Assembly (NCBI GenBank): GCA_026874595.1
Contig: CM049316.1
Coordinates: 15,441,839-15,505,838, forward strand
DNA length: 64,000 nucleotides
Origin: Sipunculus nudus
Taxonomy: Eukaryota > Annelida > Sipuncula > Golfingiida > Sipunculidae
Direction of reading: 5' to 3'
Shown here: positions 50,701 through 62,256 of the stretch, piece by piece
How positions within the stretch are numbered: the stretch's first letter is position 1
Layout of the letters: every line of letters starts with the position of its first letter
Translations under genes and position numbers: made by a program
The notes under the pieces: generated by a model
Told to the model about the DNA's origin: nothing
The model's input: the letters and a program-made list of their open reading frames with translations, nothing else
Databases searched by the model: none

Positions 50701-52150
50701 TGGGTTCCTTGGAGTTAAACAAGTGCATCTTTCATGGGTTCTTTGAAGTTAAACAAGTACACCTTTCATGGGTTCCTTGCAGTTAAACAAGAGCACCTTT
50801 CATGGGTTCCTTGGTGTTAAACAAGTACACCTTTCATGGGTTCCTTGATGTTAAACAAGTACACCTTTCATGGGTTCCTTGGTGTTAAACGTGTGCACCT
50901 TTCCGGAGTTCCTTGGTGTTAAACAAGTACACCTTTCATGGGTTCCTTGGAGTTAAACAAGTTCACCTTTCATGGGATCTTTGAAGTTAAACAAGTGCAC
51001 CTTTCATGGGTTCCTTGGTGTTAAACAAGTACACCTTTAATGGGTTCCTTGGTGTTAAACAAGTACATCTTTCATGGGTTCTTTGAAGTTAAACAAGTAC
51101 ACCTTTCATGGGTTCCTTGCAGTTAAACAAGAGCACCTTTCATGGGTTCCTTGGTGTTAAACAAGTACACCTTTCATGGGTTCCTTGATGTTAAACAAGT
51201 ACACCTTTCATGGGTTCCTTGGTGTTAAACGTGTGCACCTTTCCGGAGTTCCTTGGTGTTAAACAAGTACACCTTTCATGGGTTCCTTGGAGTTAAACAA
51301 GTTCACCTTTCATGGGATCTTTGAAGTTAAACAAGTGCACCTTTCATGGGTTCCTTGGTGTTAAACAAGTACACCTTTAATGGGTTCCTTGGTGTTAAAC
51401 AAGTACACCTTTTATGGGTTCCTTGGTGTTAAACAAATCCCCTGGAGTTAAACGAGTGCACCTTTCGTGGGTTCCTTGGAGATAAACGAGTGCACCTTTC
51501 ATGGGTTCCTTGGAGTTAAACGAGTGGGTTCCTTGGTGTTAAACAAGTGCACCATTCATGGGTTCTTTGGTGTTAAACAAGTGCACCTTTCATGGATTCC
51601 TTGGTTTTAAAGAGTGCACCTTTCATGGGTGTCTTAGTGTTATGACCCAGCAAATGTGGCAGATTACACGTACAGTCCCACATGTGTGAAAAGTTTGGTT
51701 GACATCAGCTGGGTAAACAATGTGTCACCATGGATTCCTTAGTGTTAAACGAGTGCACCTTTCATGGGTTCCTTGGTGTTAAATGATTGCCTTCTCATGG
51801 GTTCCTTGGTGTAAAACAAGTGCACCTTTCATGGGATCCTTGGTGTTAAATGAGTGCACCTTTCATGGGTTCCTGTGTGTTAAATGAGTGCATCTTTCAT
51901 TGGTTCCTAAGTGTTAAACAAGTACACCTTTCATAGGTTCCTTTGTGTAAAACAAGTACACCTTTCATGGGTTTCCTGGTGTTAATTAAGTACACCTTTA
52001 ATGGGTTCCTTGGTGTTAAACAAGTACACCTTTCATGGATTCCTTGGTGTTAAATGAGTGCACCTTTCATGGGTTCCTGTGTGTTAAATGAGTGCACCTT
52101 TCATGGGTTCCTTGGTGTTAAACAAGTACACCTTCCATGGGTGTCTTGGT
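41763..52150 (+). repeat. 34-bp minisatellite (TTAAACAAGTACACCTTTCA...)
   Basis: The unit is TTAAACAAGTACACCTTTCA followed by TGGGTTCCTTGGTG, 34 bp. Variants (GTGCACC, ACATC, GGAGTT, GCAGTT, GAAGTT, TTAATGGG, TTTCCGGAG) occur in a fixed order, so the array is organised rather than random. A 340-bp block of ten 34-mers is repeated inside each unit, for example GCAGTTAAACAAGAGC at 42092 and 42432. Confidence 0.97.
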
Positions 52151-52162
52151 GTTATGACCCAG
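48093..52162 (+). repeat. 2035-bp tandem duplication with defined breakpoint
   Basis: Block 48093-50127 is repeated as 50128-52162. Both begin CTTCTCATGAGTTCC and end GTTATGACCCAG. The ATGAGTTCC variant is at 48098 and 50133, while units 1, 2, 3, 5 and 6 have ATGGGTTCC at the matching place, which marks the copied edge. Both blocks also share AAGTGCACCTTTCATGGATT where earlier units have AAGTACACC. Block 1 has one private change (AATCTGG for AATCAGG). Confidence 0.93.
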
Positions 52163-52389
52163 CAAATGTGGCATATTACACATACAGGTCCCAAAGGTGT
52201 GATACAAAAAGTTTGGATGACATCAGCTGGGTTAACCATGTGTCACTGCACTGTCAAATTAGTCCAACTGAAAATCAAATGGAATGGAAACCCAAGACAA
52301 TATGCTGATCTAAATATAAGGACTGTGATAACTTTGACTACAGTACCAGTAATGAGTGAATGATTACAATCCAGGTCATCATGAGGGCA

Positions 52390-52815
52390 ACAAAATGTAA
52401 TATATACAAGCAAAATGCTACAAAACATAACATCCAAAGATTAAATGGCAACAGACTGTAATAACTACAGCAAAATGCCACAAAACATACCAGTAGTGGC
52501 AAAAGATCAAATGCCCCTGCAATAATAATCACTGAGAAAATGCCACAATATACATTATACCCAAAGATAAAATGGCAGCAGAATATAATATCCATACAGA
52601 CAAAATGTCACAAAACATAATGGCAAAAGACAAAATGCCACTGACTGTAATAGGTATACTCACTGACAAAATGCCAGGGTATACATTATGCCCAGAGATA
52701 AAATGGCAGCTGAATATAGTATCTATACAGACAAAAAATGCCACAAAATATAATGGCAAAAGACAACTGACTGTAATACCCACAAGGTGCCATAGTAAGT
52801 AATAACCACAAAGAA
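52390..52815 (+). repeat. Degenerate minisatellite (GACAAAATGCCAC), left of A3
   Basis: Imperfect repeats of AAAGACAAAATGCCACAAAA, with TAATATCCATACAGA and TAATGGCAAAAG phrases, about 38-45 bp apart. The array resumes immediately after element A3 at 56026. Open frames on both strands (52243-52828) follow the repeat. Confidence 0.82.
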
Positions 52816-53810
52816 ACAAGGGACCCATGGGTCACGGCGCTCAGCTGATCATGATTGGACTATACATGTTTCTCCACTGTGATACTATATCAAGTCGATA
52901 AGCTCATGAATATCATGGACATGTTGGGCTATTATAAAGGAATGTAATGTAATATGTGAGTAAATGATAAATGAAATTACCTGACTGATGGATTAATAGA
53001 GTAAAATATAGTGGTTTATGTTTTACTTATTAAGGAGGGGTTGAAAATTGTGATATATTTGAGCAAATATGAATGCATTGACAGCAGAAATAAGCAGTAG
53101 TAGAATGATGAGAAGGCTATTTGTTGAAGGATCTAAAGTGTATGGTAGTCTGCAAGCTTTCAATTTGACAGATATGATGTTATGATTAATTATGCTGATG
53201 AAGTGATTTATGAATTTGCGACTGTATGACACAATATCTCTTTAGTCTTGACAAGGTACATTATTGTGATGCCCACTATGTCTACATATTACACAATATT
53301 GACATAATTTCTGGCATGTACATAGGTACCTATGGACGAATAGTTATACAAAATATTAAAGTATGAATATATCTGATTCATCTTGTTCTTGCTTACTGAG
53401 GCTGACTTTGGGATGGGGTTCCGAGAAGGGAAAAGTGAAGGCAGCACGAAGGTGGATGTAGAAATATTCTATTGTAATGTTATTCATTTATATAAGAATA
53501 TGAAAAGCTGAGAGGAAAGGGGCCCTCCTACTTGGTAATAGTAAAGTTCTAAATATATGATTGCAAACTAATACTCTGACAAGACTGTCATGAAGAAAAA
53601 CAGTAAAATTTTGAGATACTGTGATGCATATGAAAATTTACAGATGGACAGGCAAGTGGACAGAATGGACTAATACCTTTATTTCACTTTCAAGGGAATA
53701 ATGCATTTAAGTTTATATATGAGCCTATTTTTTTAGCATATCCACTTTTTCCATTAAGAAGTTTTTATCTGAACCATTTTTTTTATTTACAGGTTTTATA
53801 AATTTTTAAT

Positions 53811-53950
53811 AAAAAAAACTGAAACTATAAGTTAAAATATTAGAATTGTTGCAAAAATTGCAATCATTATATATACAGAGTAAAAAAACTGAAACTATAA
53901 GTGAAAATATTAGAATTGTTGCAAAAGTTGCAATCATTATATATCCAGAG
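53811..53950 (+). repeat. 70-bp tandem duplication inside A3
   Basis: AAAAAACTGAAACTATAAGT starts near 53813 and 53883. The two copies differ at about five positions. Confidence 0.93.
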
Positions 53951-54502
53951 TGTAGCTCATATTGGGTCATATTATGCATACACATATATTTTATTATTTT
54001 TAAATCATAAATGTTTAATCTGAATTTAAAAGAAAATAATGCCACAACATGGCATCCACAAGAATATTCCTTGAATCACTAATAAAAAGTTTTGCACCTG
54101 AGATTTCAGTACATGCTTAATTTTATTCACCAAAATAAAATAAGAGATTCAGTAAATTTGATAAAAAAAAACATTTTTTCAAATAAAGTATACACACTGT
54201 CAGTTGAATGGGGGACAAACAATATCATTGTGCTAATAACTATTCCAGTTTTAATTTATTACTGGAATTAATAGTCAATTTCACACCTGGTGAAGTTTTT
54301 ACTCTTCTGAAGTAAGGAATTGCTTATCTGATGAACATCCACACTTTCATAGCAATACACCACCTTGTGGACACAATTAAATGTACACTTTAATCATTGT
54401 AACCCTGGTGGTACAATACAAAATCTAAAATGTAGCATAGCCTAGAATAAGAATGAATCATATACAGAAAATAATAACATTCTACTAGTTTATGCACCAT
54501 CT

Positions 54503-54517
54503 GGGGGGGGGGGGGGG
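54503..54517. repeat. G15 homopolymer
   Basis: A run of 15 G residues inside element A3; the exact length is likely to be uncertain. Confidence 0.95.
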
Positions 54518-56025
54518 AGTGCAGGGCAGAGGGGATTAGCCTGCTAGTAGTGGCCAAGCTGGGGTGGGTTACATAATGCAAGTGAAGGCTACACTACTAG
54601 GTGGGCTAGATGTAAACAACACTTGACAGGGTGTATGAAAACTTGAATAAAAGCTATTCTTTCCAATTTCTTTGAAATTTCAGATTTTAAAAGATTAAAT
54701 CCTTATGTATATATGCTGTGAAAATTAAATTAACAGTGCTTACAGGGAAAAAATGTGTCATTGCCAAAGTTGCACAAAATTTAAGGTATTGATTTTTTAT
54801 TTATGCTAATAACTTGAAAAATTTACAAAATTCAGATCTAATTTTGGCTAAACAATTGAATCTTGATTAAATAAAGTTATATTCCTGAAAAAAGTCTCTA
54901 GGTTCAGCAATTCTCATGTTAGGTGAGTAATTATATTTCCTGATTTTTTAAAAATTGCATTATATTTTGGCCCATAACTTCAAAATAATACCTAATACTG
55001 ACCTAATTTTTGGTATGTTCATAGAAAATGTATTAAAGAATGTGAATACTAAATATGATCAAAAACAGATCAGTGGTTTTGATATTAAGCAGCCTTGAAG
55101 TGTAACAATGGCTTTTTTTATGGAAAACTGAGGTTTATCCTTAATATCTCGAAGGAACAAAGTCCTAATGCCCCAATTTTCGGTATGGTAGGAGATTTTG
55201 GGGACATCTAACATTATGCCAACAGCCTGGGGAGCATAGAGATGTGCAATGAATGACCTACAGTCATCAAAGTGGACTGCTTGACAATGTAAGGGAATAC
55301 AACAAGAGCCTCCAAAAAATTCAATAACTAGCCTAATTTTGCAGCTTTTATTTTCAAATTTCAGATTTTAACAGATTATATCCTTATGTGTACATGCTGT
55401 GAAAATTAAATCCACAGTACTAACAGGAAAAAAACGTGCCGTGGCCAAAGTTGGGCAAAATTTAAGGTACCAATTTGATATTTTTGCCAATATTTAAAAA
55501 ACTTTAACAGATTTTGATCTAATTTTTGGTAGCTACAATTAAATTTTGATTAAATAAAGTTGTATAACTGAAAAAAAGTCCCGAACTTTAACACTTTTGG
55601 TCTTAAGTGACCAAATATCTTTCCTGATTTTTTTACAAAGTCCATCATGTTTGGGCCCATAACTTTTTTAAATTAAATAATACTGACTTAATTTCTGGCA
55701 TGTACATAGGAACTATATAGAGGAATATTTAGGGTAAATATGAAGAAAACCAGGTGAGTGGTTTTAATATTAGGCAGTCCTGAAGTGTAAAAATAGATTT
55801 CTAATAAAAAATCTCGAAGGAACAAAGTCCTATTGACCCAATTTTTGGCATGGTAGGAGATTTTGGGGACATCTAACTGTATGCCGAATTTCAGATTCGT
55901 AGGTCCAATGGTGTCAAAATGTGCCAATCTTACGGACGGACATCCGGACAGACGGACGGACAGACAGACGGACGGACAATGAACCACGACTATAGCTCAG
56001 ATGACATAGTCAGCTGAGCTAAAAA

Positions 56026-56270
56026 TGCAACAGAATGTAATATCCGTAGACAAAATGCCACATGCATGTCCAAAGATAAAAATGCCACTGTATATAATAT
56101 CTACAGACAAAATGCCACATGCATGCTCAAAGGGGCCCAATTACCTATAAAGCATGTTGAATTAACACAAAAAATAGCTTCTTCCCTTTAAAATAAATTT
56201 GTACCTGCCAAAATATGCCACCAGATGTAATATTCACAGACAAAATGTCACAATTAAGACACTATGTTCA
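56026..56270 (+). repeat. Degenerate minisatellite, right of A3
   Basis: GACAAAATGCCACATGCATG and AATATCCGTAGACAAAATGC continue the repeat found at 52390-52815, so the array was one before A3 inserted. Confidence 0.8.
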
Positions 56271-57480
56271 TAGATAAAATACCAGAAGAAAAATATGGAA
56301 AAAGTTGGCACATGTAAAGTAGTGCAGAATATAAAGAATATAAAGTGGTGCACTGTGAAATAAAAATTGGCCCTAATTAATACAGAGGGTGCAAAAATTC
56401 TGGAAAAAAAACAGTCAAGTAATTGTTCAGAAAAGCTGCTAAGTTGCACAGCATGACGGTGAGATGATAAGGCACAGATATAATAGCAGATTGTTCAGTT
56501 GAAAATACATAACTATTTGGCAAGATAATACATTATTCTATATAGCTGATAACACTGATGGGCACAACTTTTCCAATGTAACTAATAAGCTATACTGATA
56601 CAGAAAGAAGTGGTTACATACAGGATGCCAAAACCCCATTTAACCTAAAATTATACAAATTGCTTTTGTGATCTTTTCCTTTCTTCTTACTAGTACATTT
56701 GCTAACTAAAGATTCTGAGTGAAAATATGTGCAGATATGATGTAAAAGTATAAATAACTCTGTTCTACCCTGAACATATAAAACTTGGGTGTTTCAATTT
56801 AGATGGTGAAGCTTTTGGATGTGAATGCAAGATTGAACAAAATCAACCTGTCTGTCTCTCTCTCTGTTTATATTTCTGCCTCTCTCTCTCTCATTATTTC
56901 TGTTTGTCTCTTTCTCTATCTTGTATCATGCATGTTCAACCCATATTGATATAAACCTATATCCAATATATTGTTACAATATTTAACATTTCCAAGCATT
57001 TAATTCTCACCTTGGACATTCAGTATGTATCATTTGCAAACTATTTTCAATTTTAATCAAACAGAAGTTCACAAACTGATTAAATGAAAACAATCAGGTT
57101 TAGTTTTTCTACAATACAAATAAGAACATTCTGAAACAACAAACCTTAATTATATTTATTTCATTAATGGATAAGAAGTAAACATTGGATGAAGTCTCTA
57201 CATATTTATTTCAGCAAAGATGCCCCCAGAAAATACATTTGATATTTACAAGTGGCCTATCAAACATTTCAAAAGTGATAATTTAAAGTATAAATACAAA
57301 GAAAAATGCACAAGATATAGCAGAATAAATCATTTAGTAAACCAATTCTAATGAAAGCTTCACTGAAAAATGTCTTCAGTTTAGATTTGGAAACTAGCAA
57401 ATTTTTACTTGATCTCAAAAAGGGAATTCTCCATTAGCTCCAAGTTAAACTTATAAAATTTGTAGTCATGTTAGCCATGG
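56271..57480. other. Anonymous DNA with (TC)n tract
   Basis: A (TC)n-rich tract spans about 56852-56925. No gene seen. The region is otherwise unique and AT-rich. Confidence 0.55.
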
Positions 57481-57659
57481 TGGTCCTCTTGCTGGAGTGG
57501 TTGTAATGCAGGACATAACCGAGTGGGTAGTGCACTGTTATTTTCTTGTATATTTAATCTTGTTCATTCTTACACTTGAGTCTAGCACATCTAGGTCTAG
57601 TAACAGGATGAGAGCATTGTTAGATCAGCCCTCCACAGGAGAGTGAAATTACTGATATT

Positions 57660-57790
57660 ACACCCACTAAAATTGCACCTGAGCAGAGCTGTGGTGGTCT
57701 GTACCTTACACAGAATGCTCAGACAGGAAGTCCCATGGTTGAGTCTGATTTTCAACGGAGACCAGGTGATACTTTTAACCCGAGACGTTT
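57660..57790 (+). mobile_element. Possible old SINE remnant
   Basis: TGGTGGTCTGTACC could be a decayed A box, GGTTGAGTCTG a decayed B box about 45 bp on, and GACCAGGTGATACTTTTAAC a possible core. Each match is weak; I list it only because the order agrees with the two better SINEs. Confidence 0.22.
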
Positions 57791-60700
57791 CCGATCATAA
57801 GATATCATGAGCTGCTGTCTAGACGTGGCACTTTCACAGAACACTATCTCTCTTTAAGCAGCTTGCCTTATCATGAGAAAATTTGACGGGAGTGTCATTA
57901 CACACCCCTATCATGGAGATTTCACTGATTTCTGAGCTCTGTAAGTGAATTTAGATGAACCTAATACAGCAAACAATTAGTAACACAGCTGCTGACTGCA
58001 AGCTGGCATATGTATGCGACTGCTTGCAGAAAGATGAGAAAAATACTGCATAATCTGGTTAGTCCTGTTTACCGATACTTCCAAATAAAGTTTCAGCCGA
58101 TTCTTTGGAACATTTTAACAGATTTCTGCATTTGTATGCAATATAATGTTCCAGGATTATTGTTAGTTTTACCCATGTTTTCTGCAATGAAGAGAAGTGT
58201 AAATTTTAACTTTTTTAGATTATTTTTGCACTTTAGGCAATACTAGTTCCAGGGACTTTTGACTTTTTATAAGGCCTTTAGAAAGCATATACCATGCAGC
58301 ACTTTCAGGTGTCTTCTAGGATTTTTCATTTGGTTTAAGCTTCTCTTGGTGGTAAAAATTTCAGATATTTCCATGATATCTGTGGATTTGTATTTTGATT
58401 ATTTGTATATTTTTGAGGACCAGAGGGATGTATTATAGAAAGGTCATGATCATTAGGAGTTATTTAGCAGAAACCAGAACTAAGCTAGGGGTCAATACAC
58501 ATTTATGCTAGAAGCCCTATTTATCATTGTGTGCAATATGTTGCTGATCTAAGGGTAAAGCATGGTTTCATCATATTACTTTAAAATTTGAATAACAGAA
58601 AATAGCAAGGAGACATAAAAAGAGAGAAAAAAAGTTACCAATTAGAACTTGAGTCCAAGCCTATAGAGAATTTAACCATCATGTGGGTACACAATGCCAA
58701 GCTTCAGTGACAGATTCTCCTGGTGAATGGCAGAGCAAAGCACTGGCCCTTATTCCTATCAATGGGTGGCTTGAACTTGGGGACAAGGGAATCACCCTGT
58801 CTCACAATGGGAAAGAAATCTTTGAATGAAAAACATATGACGGTGATCAACCCAAAAATTTATTGGATTGTTCCTTGTGTGTTATCCTAATTTTCAAAAT
58901 GTGCTTTTTGCATTAAATTGCCTACAGCAAATCAATAACATATTAGCCATGATAAAAACGCTCAGATTGAAGGTATAATGATTAACAGTGACCATGATAT
59001 TCTGCTTCAACTATACACCAATTGATTAAGAAATTTACATCAGCGAATAGAATATAATGCAGAGAAACACTAATAAGGAACTAATTTGTCATGATCAGTT
59101 GAATATAGAAAAAGGTTGACTTATAATTCTACACCCATCTATGCTCAGGGAGACTGGCACTGATGAAAGAAATTATATCTAGACAAGGAGTGTGAATCCT
59201 TTCATTTATCATTTCTTCTCCTTGTCTCAGGGAAACCTGTCTAGAAAGCCATTTTCTTTTCCCAAGATCTTCATCTAAGGGATTACTACTTTATTTTCTC
59301 AGTGTTTATTCTATCAGCTCTCAAGGAAGCATGTATAAATACCACACCTAAGTGTTAGGAAAGGATGAGAATTATTTTCTGTACATATTTCTGTTTATAA
59401 AACCAAGGGAAAAGTTTGATGAGCAAGTGCCATGCATGTTTGGCAAAACTGATATTTTGTTTTGGTGAAAATGATATTTTGAAGTCAAGTCTGAGAAACA
59501 TTACATGGTCACTATAATATGGCACTAACAGCAAGAGTGTTGCAGCTTTTTAAGAGCAGAGGTCATATGTTAGAAAATAAAATAAGGATGAGTCAAATAA
59601 ATTGAAACTGTTTATTTAACAGTTTTGATGGTAGGAGACAGGACTTGCCCACCCAGCAGCACATGATTTTATGTTGTATGGTTTCACAAGTTGGATTATC
59701 AACTCTGACATTTGAGGTAGGCTGGAGGCCCTCAAGACCATTAAAATTACATCTGATCACTGCCAGTGAAGTTTTTGTCATACCTTAGATATATCCTCAG
59801 GTGTTTTACATTATGGCCTATACCTGTTGGCAAACAAGACATGCTTGTATCGGTTCTGGTTCAGGTTTTAAATGAGTATTGCAGACACTGATGCCCTGGA
59901 AGGTATAGTCCTGCAGTATATACTTTCACCTGACTAACTGCTTTGTTAAAAACAGCCCAGAATATAAAATATTACAAATTTTGTAGACATTTAATAGAAA
60001 GTTATATACTCCAGGCATCTCATATGACTGAACATTTAAGAAACAATATAGTTTGCCTAATAAACAGAAAATAATCAAGTGCATCTTTGATGTGAAATGA
60101 TATAACAATGACCAGCTTCAAATATCTGTGACAGTCTGGATATTACATTTTGTCTAACTGCATACTGTATAGTGACAAATGTCACTGACGTGACCTACAA
60201 AAGACCAATGGAAACTTGAAAGATTTTCCCAATCTACCATGAAAAAAGAGGAGAAAGTTAATTGCTATCTTTTTATCATCAACTCAACACACTAAGGCAG
60301 TCACATACATAAAGCCCACACTGACCTCCAGGGAGATCCTTATAAATTGATAAGTTTAGATGTTTCCTTGCACTATGTACAGGAAGATGTTCCACCTATT
60401 GCTTCAAAGTGTCCCATGATGGGGGATATTAGAAAGTCTTAATTGGTTTCTTTAACTGAAAATAACCTTTTCTTAACTATATATTTACTGAAAATGGCAA
60501 AGTATATTAACAGAAAGATTATTTCCTCAAAAAATTTCAATTAACTTAAAGACAATATAGCAGGTACAGTTTCAATATTTTAAAATGAAATGCATTTGAT
60601 ATATGCAAATCATGCTAGCATATCGTAATTTGACAATTACGTGTCCCCTTACACTTCACTGTTTTTGGTTTTATCCTTAACTAAGCATGATATCTGCGGA

Positions 60701-60880
60701 GAAATCAATCCCCTCATGTTAATGTAAACTACCTATTTCAGTGATTAAGGCATGAACCACTTTTCTGTAAAGCTGCAATTCCTGACTCCAAATAGCTTTG
60801 TCCCGGCTAAGATCCAAAATGCATAAAACATAAAATCTGTTTTACCAATGGTTGTAAAAGAACCACTTTGCCATGCACTT
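57791..60880. other. Anonymous DNA, no gene seen
   Basis: Unique-looking AT-rich sequence. The frames at 58010-58246, 59593-59781 and 59926-60108 have no domains. No repeats recognised. Confidence 0.5.
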
Positions 60881-60939
60881 GTAACAGGAATTGCCTTACA
60901 ACTGTCTCAGGCAGCAACTGATGACAGGAGATGATGAAT

Positions 60940-61140
60940 AGATAGCCATGCGGCAGGCCGTTACTTTCTGGCGGCGGCAGGACTTCATGCTGACAATTAC
61001 CTGCCGGTAGGGGATGGCTTTATCTGGTGGGGGCTTGATTTACCATCCATCTCTCTCCCGGGACCGGCCTGAGGAGAGATCACGTCCCTTTGATCATGAT
61101 TTACCTAAACCAATGGACAAAACCTTTGTCAGGCAAAATC
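60940..61140. other. GC-richer island, possible conserved or regulatory element
   Basis: Base composition rises sharply against the AT-rich background, with GGCGGCGGCAGG, CTGCCGGTAGGGG and CTCCCGGGACCGGCCTGAGG. A plus frame covers part of it (61014-61298) but degenerates into a hydrophobic, AT-driven tail and has no recognised domain. It may be a promoter, enhancer or exon; the sequence alone does not decide. Confidence 0.3.
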
Positions 61141-61299
61141 TGCTGCTGGTATTACTTGAAGGAAGCTCTTGTTTTCCATCTCTATCCATAATCCTCCATC
61201 ATTTGCTCTTAGTGTTTACTACTTTTCTCTGTTGCGTAGTATGTGACGGGAATTCCCTTCTTTTTTATTACATTTATGATCACCACTTAATTACTTGAG

Positions 61300-62240
61300 T
61301 AATATTTGATCTGACTGACTATCATTTAATGAATTATTGGAAATAAGAGGAAACTGAATATATATATGACAGACCAATGACAAGCACTAAATAAACAAGG
61401 CTGTATAAAAATTATAAGTGAAACAGTTCACATCATCAAGACCTTTACTAAGTACTGAAAGAGAGACTGTCAATTAATCATGTTTAATTATAAGACAAGA
61501 CTGGCACTAAACTGGGAGAGATCAAATAATATATTTAAAACAGGACTGATACTAAAAGTATCAGAGAAAGTGCCATTTAAGATTGGGACAAATTTTACTT
61601 GAGATCTGTCTATTTTATCAATTAACTGGAATGAAAACAAAAATATACCGAGTAAACTATGTTAGTAATTCAATAAAAGCAATATTTGAGATAACAGTCT
61701 CCATTTCACATTTCCTACCCACTAGGGAAGGTCAAGGTGACTGGTCACATGCTAATACAACTACATTTATAAGCTGACTGGTTGTTTAGTGTCATAAATA
61801 ATTAAATATTTTAGTGAAAAATTTAACTACCAAATAGAGGCTGGCACCTCATGGAAGATGCCATATTTCATTTTTAACAAGATCCAGCACCAGAAGGTAA
61901 AATATAAAGGTTGTTTTAATTCATGAGATTTTTTGTCTCGTAACAGCTAGGCCTTCAGGCCCTAATCAAATTTTAGCGTCAAGTTGAGTGATCATATTTA
62001 AGTTTAATTTAACAAATTTTAATCAGAGGCCACTGATGGAACAGACTATAGACATGTTCTGGTGGGTAATGACCAGTTCTCTGGAAGGCTTCAGCCAGCG
62101 GACTGTAAGGGGAGAACTGATGGGGATGCTGAAAGGATATTACGGTCTGCTCCAATAATAGTTGTTGTCCAGCTTGGCTTTGTGTGACCATCAGCAGTAT
62201 TCATATACTGGTCTGCTGCAGTGAAAGCTCTGAAGTACAG
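61300..62240. other. Anonymous DNA, no gene seen
   Basis: A palindrome GGCCTTCAGGCC near 61951 matches the 5' palindrome of family B, but the rest of B is not present. The minus frame at 62009-62191 is unrecognised. Confidence 0.45.
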
Positions 62241-62256
62241 CCATCAAGTACAAGAC

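Larger units (their letters stand above)
41536..52162 (+). repeat. Higher-order tandem array, six units of 1663 or 2035 bp
   Basis: Units begin at ATACATTTGCCAGCATTG: 41536, 43199, 44862, 46525, 48188 and 50223. The first four intervals are exactly 1663 bp and the fifth is 2035 bp. Each unit has a ~230-bp head (with a SINE-like segment) and then a minisatellite of 34-bp repeats. Unit-to-unit differences are few single bases. The 72-codon frame repeated in every unit is a shadow: the 34-bp period is not a multiple of three, so all three frames read through in turn. Confidence 0.97.
52816..56025 (+). mobile_element. Element A, copy 3 (A3), 3.21 kb
   Basis: The left end ACAAGGGACCCATGGGTCAC is identical to A1 over its first 20 bases, followed by GCGCTCAGCTGA. 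The right end has GACGGACATCCGGACAGACG, then AGCTCAGATGACATAGTCAGC and CTAAAAA. Two ~671-bp core modules (54640 and 55310) match those of A1. A more diverged module trace (TTTCTGGCATGTACATAGG) lies near 53300. The left third (52840-54600) is not shared with A1. Confidence 0.88.

Noticed and set aside
41536-52162. CRISPR array (regular short repeats)
   Set aside because: The 34-bp repeats are contiguous with no unique spacers, and the DNA is clearly eukaryotic.
52243-52828. Overlapping frames on both strands, partly hydrophobic (membrane-like)
   Set aside because: They derive from the degenerate GACAAAATGCCAC minisatellite; hydrophobicity on the minus strand is a composition effect.
61945-61975. 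GGCCTTCAGGCC palindrome as a third B element
   Set aside because: Only the palindrome matches. The ACAA before it, the core and the 3' end are missing.
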